Assembly: GCA_022836615.1 (NCBI GenBank)
Contig: MU405268.1
Span: 1 to 64,000 of the forward strand
Reading direction: 5' to 3'
Length of the DNA: 64,000 nucleotides
DNA from: Annulohypoxylon bovei var. microspora
Taxonomy: Eukaryota > Ascomycota > Sordariomycetes > Xylariales > Hypoxylaceae
The position numbers were made by a program, and so were the translations under genes. Positions 45,075 to 57,283 of this stretch are shown piece after piece. Every line of letters starts with the position of its first letter. The first letter of the stretch is position 1. The notes under the pieces are model-generated. The model searched no databases. It saw nothing but the letters and a program-made list of their open reading frames with translations, and was not told the DNA's origin.

Positions 45075-45775
45075 TCATATAAAACTCTTCAATAGACGAG
45101 TCAAAAGAGAGGTAGGTTGTAACAGCCGGGGTTCATCGTCTGTTGACCTTCCGTTCAGTTCTCGTTCTACACGCGCCTCGGACTTCCACATGAGCGACAG
45201 CCAGGGAGGATATTTGAAAAACTTCAACCAGAACCGAGGTTCAACAATAACGTGCATATGTAAATGGTGAATCGAAATAATGTCCGGCCAGTAGATATCC
45301 CCGAGTAGGACTCGACGTCCGCGGTGAAACCCGGTGTGTACGTCAGCAGGAGAAACGGTGGGGCAGTTTTGCTTCAGCAGCTGCTTTTTCAGTTCAATCA
45401 TGGACTGGACTATCCGTGTATATAATTGCGTTAATCCTACTTCCGAATCCTCACTCACACAAGGGAGATCACTGACCTAATTGCGTATCCTCGGATTCCA
45501 AGCTCTCGATGTCGCGCCATCTGTGAGACTTCGGTATGATAATCCAGTGGTGTATTCCTGCATTCCTTATGTTGTTTATGGCAACAAGATCGTCATCCTA
45601 AACAAGCTTATTAGCATGACATATGGAAAGCTCTCGTCGGGTTAATGTAAGGTAGCACCTCGTATACAATATTCGACTCGAACTTGCTTCTGTCGCAAAA
45701 GATGCAATGTGTCTGCACTTTCTGTCTCCATTCGAGGTTGGCTAGATAGCGAAAGAAGGACCAAATGCTTTTCAT
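45075..45775 (-). CDS. HIT-domain protein, HINT3-like
   Basis: Exons 45775-45659, 45597-45477 and 45436-45075 give 199 aa. The start MKSIWSFFRYLANLEWRQK precedes HCIFCDRSKFESNIVYEDDD, then DDDLVAINNIRNAGIHHWIIIPKSH. The histidine triad HHLHMHVIVEP is at about residues 137-146, with RFWLKFFKYPPWLSLMWKS and VERELN after it, as in HINT3/aprataxin-like HIT proteins. These hydrolyse nucleoside phosphoramidates or dinucleotides. The second intron (45476-45437) is only 40 nt, short even for fungi. If it is retained, the frame changes, so the model there is slightly uncertain. The three exons nevertheless reproduce a complete HIT domain. Confidence 0.87.
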
Positions 45776-47386
45776 GCTGAAGCGTGGTAAGCGGGAATAT
45801 GACGGAGGGGAACTTGGGGATTAAGAAGGAGGGCCCGCTATCTGATTTAAATACAATTTATCGGTGATTACATTCCAAAGGCTAGATAAATGTTGATTGA
45901 AGTATTTGAGTGGGTATAATGTAATGAATCTATTGATATTTTTGATAATAAGACAAAGGTTGAGCAGGTGCTTGAAGACGCAGAATTATAAGATAATGGA
46001 GGGCACAATCACAACCCCCACATCACCCATATTCTCAGCCCACCGTGCCTACCAATGACTTTCCCATATGACCATGTGTTGCAATTGTACAAGTCAAAAT
46101 AATAAGAGTAACTAAGGGTTGCCTCAAAAAAAGCTGAGTAGGATACAATAAACAGTTTTAACCGGTTCATTAGCATTCGTAATTCTTGCTAGGATGATAA
46201 TACACATCAAAGTACCTAGGTAGAAAGTGAGGGTGAGTGGCTGAGAACTAATGGGATAACATGGATAAAATTGAGGGCTGACAGCGCTAGTTTACCTAGG
46301 TACTTATAAGCTTCAGCACTGCCCCCCCATAAATCTGCCTAAGGTTAGTACCTACGTTTATCCCACCCCGGTCCGGGTGCTATCCATTCCTCTCCAAATA
46401 TTCCCTTGACGAAACATACGGCTAGATGTAAAACTCTTAGAAATTCACCAATAACTACGTCCAAACCCGAATTTATAGTTAATTAGTAAGTGCATAGATT
46501 TTTTTTATTAATTGTTTACTGTTGGTAAATTTTGAAAGTTATCGGATGGTATAAGAACAAGACTTCAGTAGACTTTGATAATACAGGTTGATAAAAATTG
46601 ATAAAATTTAACTGAATCAAGAAGCTAAGTAAGATTTAAAAGTTATTTGTTTATTTACTTGCGTGGGGACTTTGATGCTTCTAAACTTTGGTCTTGCTAA
46701 CTTGGAGAGACTTCTGACATAAGACTCCGTTTGCAAAGATTCATAGTAAAACTGTTGTTATACAACTTAGGCCTAGGATAGTAAGGAACAAGCTTGAGCC
46801 GACCAAGTTTCATTCATATATGCAGTTGATAAATTCGTTCCCTGCTGTGAAAGGATGGAATACCTAGACAGACGTATGGGTTAATTAATATACATTAACA
46901 TGATGTTCCGTTTCCGTTTCCGAAATAGTGAAGAGTAATTCAAATGATATTACCATTACCACAGTCTCCAGATGTCGTGGGAATACTATTATTCATTCAC
47001 GTCGTTGTCACTGGAATAAGGGGGGTCTTACATGGACAAAGGGGTGAGAAATTTATACTGGAGATATACGACCACCTCATCTCAACTGAATACCCAGGAA
47101 CTCACGAGGCATTCATTTTCTTAGTAGATCATCTAACGGGTACCTATTTTCGGTGATGCAATTATAACAGTTTTTACTTGTCTGTTTGAAAATACCTAGA
47201 GAGATTCGAAAGCTATAAATACCGATGTTTCTTCCACTCCAACTATTTCTTGCATCTAATCTCTACAACAATCCCTTACTTCGCCTTGGCAATATAAAAC
47301 CACAAAAAACCACAGCAATCACATTGACACTATTAGTGTTAGGCCAATCAGCTATCAACCAGCCAAGGGAATAAACAGAAGAAATA
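45776..47386. other. Gene-poor spacer
   Basis: No convincing gene. TACCTAGGTA palindromes occur at 46213-46222 and 46293-46302, only 80 bp apart. A 70-codon + frame at 46944-47156 ends YPGTHEAFIFLVDHLTGTYFR but lacks any recognised motif, and I leave it uncalled. Confidence 0.45.
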
Positions 47387-47572
47387 ATGGGACAATGCTT
47401 TAGTTCGCCTGAGCCAAGCTTGCACCACGGGTCCCAACATACCAACACTGGCTCTCGATCATCTCGCCATCATTATGGACACAGCCGACGCTCACATCGA
47501 CCTGTGAATCCCCTCTCGGCACCTCGAATCAATGACTATAGGATGGTTAATAGACATGGAAGACGTAGATAA
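47387..47572 (+). CDS. Tiny basic protein with N-myristoylation-like start (MGQC)
   Basis: A 61-aa frame starting MGQCFSS, which fits the M-G-x-x-x-S myristoylation pattern with an adjacent Cys that could be palmitoylated. The rest is rich in His, Arg and Ser (SRSSRHHYGHSRRSHR). Its start context AAATAATGGG and an upstream TTAGGCCA word match those of the second small ORF at 51394. The two lie either side of the GMC oxidase gene. No family recognised; expression evidence would be needed to prove it is a gene. Confidence 0.35.
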   Translation: MGQCFSSPEPSLHHGSQHTNTGSRSSRHHYGHSRRSHRPVNPLSAPRINDYRMVNRHGRRR

Positions 47573-47768
47573 AAGACCACTTTATTTCCTTCATTGCAGA
47601 GAAAATAGGGGATGATGCCGGTCAACATTAGAAATCGAGCTAGTTAAATAAAATTGATTTAACTACTAGGACCGAAATATTATGACGGGAAGATAGATAG
47701 GGGTCGTATGATTTCGTTTAAGACAGACTAGGTTGAGTTCAATGTGCGTGAGTCAGCAGACACTCCCG

Positions 47769-47784
47769 TACCGCATGTTCGGTA
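47769..47784. promoter_or_regulatory. TACCG-N6-CGGTA inverted repeat upstream of the GMC gene
   Basis: A perfect inverted repeat with 6-bp spacer CATGTT, about 510 bp upstream of the oxidase start. It can be read as CCG-N6-CGG everted triplets, a known arrangement for Zn2Cys6 dimers. A related copy lies downstream of the gene at 50906-50919, and about 40 bp around each copy are similar. Role inferred. Confidence 0.4.
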
Positions 47785-48291
47785 TTGCATATGGGAATGC
47801 AGCTCTCGTCAACAGTAATATGTATACTACAAAATGCCATCAGCTCTAACGCAGGCTGTCCGTTGGTTTGTTGGTGCACGTTGAATGCAAATGGGCTCAC
47901 TTTCATCTCCTAGACCTACCCCCTTGCTTCTTTTTTAGCTATCTATTCCCGTGATGCTAAGCGGGTACATAACAGCCTTCGGCCCCGTTCAGGTGCAGAA
48001 CCCGGCACTCAACTGGCACGGGAGCGGAGAGTGGCATCGCTATCCGACCACCAGTCGGCAGCCTTGCCTGTCAACATCCAAGAAGAATGGATGGATCACA
48101 TTGTGTATTGATGCGTAACCCGTGTTGGTTTCTACCCTGCGTTTGCAGCCGACAAGGCCAAGATTTCGTGTACTACACGCCTGCACCAGCGCTACTAATA
48201 AATGACGAAATATCTTTCTCTCTTCTTGGACGACCCTCCGTGCCCTAATCCACATCATTCATACACTCTAGACACTTTTTACAAACTCAAG

Positions 48292-50343
48292 ATGGGCCTT
48301 TACACTGAGCTGCCAAACCACATCAAGGAAGTGGACGTGATCGTTGCGGGAGGTATGCATGCCTAACTAGCTTCTCCTAATCATGCTACTTTCGCTTCCT
48401 GTCATTAACTAGGGTAAAGGTGGAACGGCCGGCTGTGTTCTCGCAGGACGCCTTGCTGAGGCCGGCGTCTCAGTCTTGGTCGTTGAAGGCGGACCTAACA
48501 ATCACGATGAGCCGACTATCGTCCAGCCACTCATGTTCATCACACATTACCTTCCCATCAACAGGTTCACCACCTTCCATCAGTCCAACCAGGAGAAGCA
48601 GTTGGGCGGTCGACAGCTTGTCGAGCCCGTCGGGGGCACCCTTGGAGGCGGTTCATCTGTAAACATGAGTAAGGCTACTCCTCAACGGCTCCAGTGTGGA
48701 ACATGCAGATATAGTCTTGATCGTGGTACGGATCACAGTGGCTGATAGTTTTATTCTGCAGTGGTGTACAGTCGTGCCCAGAGGGCTGACTTCGACGCAT
48801 GGAACGCCGTCGGCTGGTCCACCGACGAGATGCTACCGTACTTGAACAAGGTATTTGAACAACTCCTGACCTTCCCATCTGCTCTCCTCAAATCCCCCGT
48901 GCTGATGCAAGATGGTAACAGATAGAAACCTATCATGGGCCAGGAGATCAGGATCGTCATGGGCATCAAGGTCCCCTGCACATCACCAGCGGCACCTACA
49001 ACGCCCCGAGATGTGAAGAGGACTTCATCGCAGCAGTCAAAAAGTCAGGCTTCCCCGAGCGACATGACCTTAATGACCTCGACGGTATCAACGGCGTCCA
49101 GCGCGCCATGCGCTACATCAACCATGATGGCAAGCGCCAGGACACGGCTCATTGTTACGTACACCCACTACTACAGGACGGCAAACACCCAAATCTCCAC
49201 GTCCTGGTTGACTCACAGGTTCACCGCGTCTTGTTCGACGATAACAAGAAAGCAATCGGGATCGAGTACAAACCCAAAACCGAAGACTTGCCAATCCGCA
49301 CCGTCAAGGCCAGGAAGCTAGTTGCTGTATCCTGCGGCGTTCTAGGCACACCCCCCATCCTGGAAAGATCCGGTATCGGAAACCCCCAGATCCTGAAGAA
49401 AGCAGGAATCCAGACCTTGATCGCCGACCTCCCCGGCGTAGGCGAGAATTTCAACGACCACAACATCAAGCTCTACGGATACAAATCGAGTCTTACCCCC
49501 GACGAAACCATCGACGGCGTGCAAGCAGGCAGGATAAGTACCGACGAACTCATGCGCACCAAGGCCAAGATACTCGGCTGGAACGCCGAAGACGTGCACT
49601 GCAAGGTGCGCCCAAGCCCATCCGAGATCGCGTCCCTAAGCCCGGCATTCCAGAAAGCCTGGGCGCGGGACTTCGAGGACGTGCCGACCAAGCCGCTTGC
49701 CATGATGGCGAGCGTGGCCGGCTTCCCGGGCGACCCCTCGAAGCTCGCCCCCATCCAGTACTTCGGGCTGTCGGCGTTCGCCGTGAACACGTACTCCCGG
49801 GGCCACGTGCACATCACGGGCCCGTCTCCGGCCGATCGGCTCGACTTCGCCACGGGCATGCTTACGGACCCGGAGGGCCTGGACCTCGAGATGCAGAAGT
49901 GGGTGTACAAGAAGCAGCGCGAGATCGTGCGGCGCATGGACACGTTCAGGGGGGAGCTGCCCGTCAGCCATCCGCCTTTCTCTCCCGCGTCCCGCGCGGC
50001 GCTTGCCGGGGCTGATAGAGCGGAGGGGCTCGAGGGGCCGCTGCCGGCGGAGGAACAGGAGGTTGCGTATGATGCGGAGGATGAAGAGGTGTTGGAGAAG
50101 TGGTTGAGCGAGAATGTGGATCTGAGCTGGCATCCGCTTGGCTCGTGCAAGATGGCGCCCAGGGACGAGATGGGCGTCGTGGATCCGCTGTTGAATGTGT
50201 ACGGGGTGAAGGGGCTGAAGCTGGTCGACTTGAGCATTGTGCCGGGCAGCGTGTCGGCGAATACGATGAATACTGCTTGTGCTATTGGGGAGAAGGCGGC
50301 TGATATTATCCTGGGCGAGTTGGGCGTGTTGGAGGGAAAGTAA
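48292..50343 (+). CDS. GMC oxidoreductase, alcohol-oxidase-like
   Basis: Exons 48292-48352, 48420-48668, 48762-48850 and 48922-50343 give 606 aa with consistent phases. The FAD-binding fold VIVAGGGTAGCVLAGRLAEAG is at residues ~17-37, and the GMC signature region GGTLGGGSSVNMMVYSRA follows near 95-115. GWSTDEMLPYLNK and YHGPGDQDRHGHQGPL resemble the methanol/alcohol oxidase clade. The catalytic His region DLSWHPLGSCKM is at about 535, and NTMNTACAIGEKAADIIL closes the protein. It would oxidise an alcohol to an aldehyde with O2, giving H2O2. There is no signal peptide, and the C-terminus LEGK is not an obvious peroxisomal signal. The 3' half is GC-rich. Confidence 0.93.
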
Positions 50344-51393
50344 CTCTTTCGTGTCTAGGTAACTAGCAGCTTTACGGTGGTGAAGGTCTTTGATGTGCGT
50401 AATCCGTACACGGCGATATGGATATTCTCCTGCCAGTTATCAAAGATGTAATACAGTCTTCTCGTCTCAATCGAGACCTTGAGGTCGTGGCATCATCAAC
50501 CTAGCTCTTCTGCCTTCAAGAGAGCGTGTCCCCTGAGGACGATAACGGTGGTACCTATTTAATCTACCATGATGAATCCTGCCGTCAAGTTGCTTGATTT
50601 CTACCACACGAGTCTCTGGGCCACGGACACAGTGATAACTATAAGGCCATCGTTCAACATAGATATAAATGACTATTATATAACTATCAAAGGGATTATG
50701 CCTCAAAGGTCCTTGTTTCTGAGATACAGGCTCATCCCCGGTCTTATACCAAAAAAGACTTTTACATAGATTGTCTAGGCATCAAGATAGAATATTCTTA
50801 TACAATGTCAATTCCTCCATGTGCTAAGCTTGAGTTTCCTATGAAAAAGGAGAATATGGGTTATGTGAATGGGAGAAATCTAAGCAGTGACGAAACACAC
50901 CCCGTATCGCACGTTCGATTTTGCAATAGAAGTGGAATATAGGTAGGTATCCCTCTTTCCTCAAATAACATCGGATTCGATATCAATCCCAAATCATATC
51001 TACTTAATCAGATCATGAATATCTAGAATTAAAATAGCCATTACCGAATCCCTTTTTTAATAGCAAACACACGTACTGGTCCAATGATGAATTAGGATTA
51101 CTAGTGACAAACGTTATGACTCAACTATGAATTTCTCCCAACTTTGAAAATGTACCTAGATAAACACCAGCCTAAGTTTAATTCGCGTGAATGTTTCTCA
51201 CCCATCTTCCCCTTCCTTAGGTACCATTGTCAAATCACACTTCATAAGCAACTTGGGTTATTTAATAACATAAAGAAGCCTAGCAAACGTACAATCGAAA
51301 TCACCTTACCCATGAGATTAGGCCAGTTACCTATCACTCGAAGATAAAAGCCAAATAGACATAGAGAAGAAAGCCCCTGACATCAAGCAAATA
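50344..51393. other. Spacer downstream of the GMC gene
   Basis: No convincing gene. A frame at 50569-50769 (66 codons) has no features. The inverted repeat ATCG-N6-CGAT lies at 50906-50919. Confidence 0.45.
50906..50919. promoter_or_regulatory. ATCG-N6-CGAT inverted repeat, sister of the 47769 site
   Basis: This copy reads ATCG-CACGTT-CGAT where the upstream copy reads ACCG-CATGTT-CGGT. Both arms changed together, so the symmetry is kept. The flanks (ACACCCCGT before, TTGCA after) also match. It lies about 490 bp upstream of the small ORF at 51394. Confidence 0.35.
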
Positions 51394-51615
51394 ATGGGCC
51401 AAATCATCAGCAGAGAGAAGAAAGAAAGAGCTCCGAGCCGTGAAGACGGACGATGCTATTTGCCTTTGAAACCGGCTGGTACCCGAAGAACCAGGTTACG
51501 AGTAGTGCGGACCGCTGTTCAGTTACAGCAACCTACATGTATCCCTAACCAGCCAGATATACAAAGTAGTCGTTTTAAGGCGCAACAAGACGACAAAGAA
51601 GAGGCCGAGCGCTGA
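51394..51615 (+). CDS. Tiny basic protein with N-myristoylation-like start (MGQI)
   Basis: A 73-aa frame starting MGQIISREKKERAPSRED, again fitting M-G-x-x-x-S, then Arg/Gln-rich with no recognised domain. The translation start context AAATAATGGG and an upstream TTAGGCCA word resemble those of the 47387 ORF. Unproven as a gene. Confidence 0.33.
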   Translation: MGQIISREKKERAPSREDGRCYLPLKPAGTRRTRLRVVRTAVQLQQPTCIPNQPDIQSSRFKAQQDDKEEAER

Positions 51616-54600
51616 AGACGAAGACAATCATTGATAGGTCCACTTGCAAGTGGCCAGATTCTATGGGCGTTAGACGGATAGTAAATTAGTATTTTAGGGG
51701 AGGCTAAGACTTCATATTGTGTAGAGCCCGTTTTTATTTACATTGGTATCTACAACACAGCAGCATTGGGTTACTTGAAAGTAGTATAAGGAATGATATA
51801 CAGGAGTGGGGGCGCTGTAGGGTCATATATTGTGGATTAATTAATAAGGTTAATCAATATGCAGGGTCAAGATGAGAATGCTGATAAACGGTTTCACAAA
51901 TGTATCTAGCTGCAGAATATTTACTCCTAGTTGATCATAATATAAGTATAGGTATACTCCAATTTAGTGGAATAGAAGTAACATTCTAGGGTTTCCTTAC
52001 CTCTACTAAAATTTAAGGGGAGGCTGTTACCAACGTATAGTAACTACCAATTTATTCACCCTGACCAGTGATCTATAGGCCGGAGTAGTTTCCAAACCAA
52101 TGATAATATCATAGTGGATGTTCTCATCATTTGCATTGCCACCAGTTAACTTACTTTTAGGTAGGTAGGTACCTAAGACAAGCAGTAGTTACCTATTACA
52201 AACTAACTACCTATCTACGTACATTTACAGATATATTCGCCTTTTGATGGGCCGTTACTTGGCAAATTAGAGAATCCATCTTCTTAGTGTCTTATCAAAT
52301 AGTAAAAACATATGAGGCGGCTGTCAGGCCCATTCCCTAAGTGTTTTAGGTTAAGAGTAGTAACTTAGTTACCTAGGTAAACAGATAATGACGCGTATAA
52401 ATTAAGTGTTCGTATGCTTTAATGCCTTTTATTAATAATATAGAAGTAGTTATAGAATAGTTGAATTGTAGTCGTTAAGACAGTTAACTTGATATAGCGC
52501 TTCTCTCCACGAAACCAAACCAGTTAAGCATTTCACTAACTAGGTACTTACCTACTTACTTACTTACTTAGTTTCGTAGCCCCGTCAAATTAATGACTCT
52601 GGGTAGCCTACATTTAGAACTAGGGAGATGTGCAACTTAATCTGACGTTATAGTCTGTTAAGCCGGAAGCTAGTCTAGTAACAATAGACGACCCGACAGG
52701 ATGAGATTCCGGTCATGCACCACAATTACATTTTGAGCTATGCTGCTACCGTTCAATGAAACATGCCTTGATCCTGCATTAGATTTCAATTTAGGTCATC
52801 AGAAAGTGGAGTGGGCATCTTACGTTCTGCTGAGGAAACTGCATCATTAAGGGTCTGACACCTTGGGCTGTTCATTCGTGATTGGGTCATCAACTACCGG
52901 ACCAGCTTTCGAAAAGGGGCTCTAAGAAGCTATAATCGGATGTCCTCATATCAGTGCACGAATATCACCAAGGCTTTGTTGGCTTAAGCTTATTCGCCCT
53001 GTGGTAGCGAGATAACCAGCGGAAAGTCTAAAGGGGCGCGTTCCTGGCGCCGGCAGCCCAAGCTCCCAAAGCCAAACAGCACTAGCACCCAACGATGACT
53101 GGCCGGCAACTCTAACTGTAGATAGACCAAATGACTACCTACATATGTAGGTGGTTTTTGAGCACATGTGGGGATTATTCGCAGTCAGTCCACTGGTGGA
53201 AGGGGCTGGCGCCTCTAGATTTCCCCGCGGTCTGGAATTCAGAATCCCCTCGTTGCTGACTAGCCGTATATGATGACCCCGCGAATCATCGCGAACTAGG
53301 TATGGTATGGCTGATAAATGTCGACATGTCGGTTCCGTGAACACCCTTTCCAACCAAGGTATCACGGACCCATCAATCCCCTTCATACATCCACACGAAC
53401 ATCTTTGCATACATATATACATAGACGAGCACGCTAGCCGCCGACACATCTAGGGTATGCTGCAGTCTGTCCCTTTTATTCGTCTGCTCGACGTCGGCGC
53501 TGCGCGATGACATCGACGTGCAGGCTGCATGATGATGTATGCTGGAAATTCAGGACCCTGATCGTCGTACCTCGGCGGAACAGGATGAAAGAGTCGGGAT
53601 TTTTGAGGCCAATGAGCGGCTGCCAGCTCTTATAACACCATAGCCGTTCCCTGCGTGCGCGCGTGCGTATTGCTGGGCAGGTAACGTTAAAGGGTTGCAG
53701 TGTACCGGGCGCTTTGCCGGATTGTGAGCGATGAGCAGGATTTGGTGATCTACCTGGGGTGCTACGTAGCAGTTGGCCGAAAGCTTGGCGCGCTTTGCTT
53801 GGAACGATTACTACTATGTTGAATTTGATAGTGTATTATGTGGGGGCTTTTTTTATATTTGTCAGGCTCATATAATTTCAGCCTACATCAGAGGTGATCT
53901 TCTGTCTTCGTATATGCCCTTTGTGCTGACTCGTGTTCATTATTATTAGTAGAGCAGGATGCGGTTAATGTGAGTAATGGCAAGGTAGAGCCTCTTAGCG
54001 TATTTACCTAGTATATATTGCTATATTGAGAGTAACAATAAGCTTACATAGGTACCTACTTTGCGTACCTGATAGCGCGGCAAAAAGTAGATAGCAAATG
54101 TGTGTTTGGTAGGATTGATAGCCGCCTCTGTACCCACGATGTCTATCGTGATGTCAACTATCGAAGTTACCCAACCCACGACCGCGTGATTACATGAAAC
54201 AGCCTTGGCATACAATTGGAGTAGGTTTCTGAAACATATTGACCCATACTCTACCAGATGATCAGAAGTAGATCCCATATCTATGGAGAGAAGAAGATGA
54301 CCCTCTTCAGCCCCTTCCTATACACCGCAGTGGAAACCAACAACAAAGAAACTTTCAATGGGGTTCCTACCTAACTACATTTGTAGTAGCCTCCTCCATC
54401 TTTTCTTAAACATACAGGAACCCGGAACCTTGGACAGCTCGTGCTAGAATAAGCTAAGCAGCGATCATCAAGCAGGCCGTCGCGCGCCGTCCCTGACATC
54501 GTCCCGCACTACTCGTCTGGCTCCCTCTTCGCCCCATCCTCATCCTGCAGTCCGATATCTAGTGTCCGGTTCCTAGCTCACCGGCGGTTTGATATATGAG

Positions 54601-57013
54601 ATACGTACGCGTATTGCATACGCAGCATTGCACCATCGAACGGGACAGGTTGAAGGCTGGTATGCGTAGCGGGAAGGAATTCTCGAGTTAGAAAATGAGC
54701 CATATGTCACTCCAGCTTAGCACGTCAAGATCCCGAGGGCATCGAGGCTTCAAGATCCTCAATTTCGATTAGGTATGAATCCCTTACATGAATGTTGTAG
54801 TCCAAGTCACGGGGAAAGCACATTCTTCAGTACGTCAAGTAGAGAAATGATAAACCATATTATGATTCCTGATCATCGTAATAGAAAACATCTAACACGT
54901 AGATCTCATAACCTATCTTGGCTTGCCCAATGTCCCCATCGTCTAAAATGCGTGTATTCCCTGCGTCTGTTCCCCGTTCCAAACAAATGCGTGTATTCTT
55001 CGTGTATTCGTCAAGCGTCAAGCGTGATTACCAATACCGTAGATACCTCTCCTAATTCATATGCCCGAGGTCTAAGTGTACTCCACATGCCTAGATAGAT
55101 TCTCTCCAATTGGACGCCGTTTAAACAGAATGCAACCCGATCGGTTCCTCTCAAAGTACCACCGTACGCCAAGATGAATGGGGGGTATCCAACTTTCCAC
55201 ACAAATTTCAATTTATCCAAAACAACTGGTAAGATCACACAATTGAGCCGCCGATAGCGCTCCGCTAGTGATATTGAATAGACTAGACTGCAAAATGAAG
55301 AAGAAAAGTAAAGTGAAGTGAAGTAAATAATAAGAATAAGAATAAGAACAAGAGAAGACGGCGTTCAAGCCGATAGCATACAACTAGACGAGGCAAGTGC
55401 TTCCTTGGTTACCGACATGGAAAATACGGCTCGGGCGTAAGAAATTGGCTGCTGCTGCACGTATTCCAAAATGACCGATCGACCGGAGGGAAAGCGCTGC
55501 GTGCCACATGTGTGTGATTGCACCTGTTCGTCGCTTCGTTGCTGCCCCGGCTTGATTGGCGGGGCCGAAAGCACATCAACGTCACAGGGAGAAGGAACGC
55601 ACTGGGGTCGGTAGTATTTGCCGGGGCTAGAGCCGGGCTGCGGAGCGGTGATTGGTTAATCGACGAGATGGTAGCCCATACTGCCCATACTGAATGGCAT
55701 TGACGAGTTCGGATTGGTTAAATGTGTCTAGGTCGAGACGCATATGACGTGTGTATTGACAAGGGGGTTAATGAGGAGTTCTTTAGGTTCAGGTTATGAT
55801 TTGGTTCTGGTGCCTTTTACTTGAGCTAGGAAAAGAGCCATGACAAGAGTGGTCGTGATGATGTGTGGTGTTGAACGTTTCGTAAATAAACCCAACCCAA
55901 CCCATCCCGCCCATCTTCGCCCAATTACCCAACAGAGGCGGTGAACTTCTAATAGTGGGCACATGAAAAAATTTACCAACCATCCTTGCCAACTGTCTGT
56001 GATTGATTGATTGGTCAAGGGACAAATGTGTGATGCTTGTGCTTATAGCTGCGCCTCGCATCAACTCAGGCGGCTTCACCGGTAGGCCAAGCAGCATCGA
56101 GCGATGCACTCTGCACTCTGCACTCTGGTATGTAGGCACAGCAAAAAATCAATCAAACCCAGATGCCGCGTGTCCCGGAGTTTCAGCCCCGTCCGTACCT
56201 ATATCCCGCATGCCAACATGCGAATTTGGAGAATTGCATGAGAAAAATGGAAAAATCGATCGATCGCGATAATGGAAGAAGAGGGGAAAGTAGGAGGGAG
56301 GGGGAGGGACACCGGCTCCGAAAAAGCCGCGCTTCGCTTCGCTCTCCAGACGTCCAAGACTCCAAGATCTAGCGGGTGGCGGATATGCGAGATAACCGGG
56401 CGAGCTTCCGGCAGAGCGCTGTGTCGCCATGCTGCGGCTGCAAGACTCCTAACTCGTGCTGACTTGGTTTGAGGTCCCTGTCAATCGAACGTTTGAATGG
56501 GTCGACGCGCTGCGACCTAGGGGTGGCGAAATGTAATATATACAAGATAAAATAATAATAATAAATAATCGAACCCACTCTTCCATTGGAAAATGAGAAA
56601 ATCGGGAGGGAGAAAGGTATTAGCCATCTAGGACTAGCATGTAGCTAGGTAGGCTGGGTAGGCATTGTAAACACCTCCATAGACCGCCATGCAGCAGTCG
56701 CTGTATCTGGATGCCTTGGGACATATTATCCATGTAGATGCAGCAGGGTGTTGTCGTAATGCGGTTCGTGTTGTCCTCCTTCATCTGCGCGAAAGAATGC
56801 GCGTCTAGTGTAGCAACCCCCGGGATGCGATGCGGGTTGTTAGGGTTTTCCCATCAGTCTCATGGAGTGCGAAATCCAACGCTATGTTGGGTTAGGTCAA
56901 AAAGTAGTATCGATTCGTGATAGAGCGATGCATCTCTCGTCGTCGTCGTAGGGCTTCAGCGTGTATGGTAGTTTGTCGACTATTCCTCTCTTCACAGAAT
57001 GACGCCGTCGTAT
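51616..57013. other. Long gene-poor region
   Basis: About 5.4 kb with no convincing coding gene. It contains the TACCTAGGTA palindrome (52370-52379), TAGGTACCTA (about 52162 and 54050), and a CTTACCTACTTACTTACTTAC tetramer-like run near 52547-52568. CACTCTG repeats lie at about 56105-56127, and an ATAAGA/AGTGA low-complexity tract at about 55305-55350. Short frames here lack motifs. Confidence 0.5.
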
Positions 57014-57283
57014 TCATTTGTACCCGACTGCCGTCGCGCACTTCTGGCAGTAGTAGAGATTAAACCCTACTCGGATCATCCCTGTCGAGGCTGGGTCGTC
57101 GGTCGATGTGGCCTCGACATGGCGATGGCAGCGCAGGCAGCGTAGCACCTCGACCGAAGCGACTGGTTGGACGTCCATACTGATTCGAATAGACAGGTCG
57201 GTATCCGACGATGAAGGTGAACTGCTGTCTGTGTCTATGGAGGAGGAGCTGGCGTAATGTGTCGTGGGTGGTCGAGTTGACAT
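57014..57283 (-). CDS. Small zinc-ribbon-like protein
   Basis: An 89-aa frame from the ATG at 57283. The first ~40 residues are Ser/Thr/Asp-rich (MSTRPPTTHYASSSSIDTDS). The C-terminal half has two CxxC pairs, LRCLRCHRHVEA and YYCQKCATAVGYK, about 30 residues apart, consistent with one bound zinc. The ORF is open further upstream, but the downstream ATG removes a low-quality N-terminal extension. The compact Cys pairs and Ser/Thr-rich head make a real gene likely. I do not know its function. Confidence 0.6.
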   Translation of the reverse strand: MSTRPPTTHYASSSSIDTDSSSPSSSDTDLSIRISMDVQPVASVEVLRCLRCHRHVEATSTDDPASTGMIRVGFNLYYCQKCATAVGYK

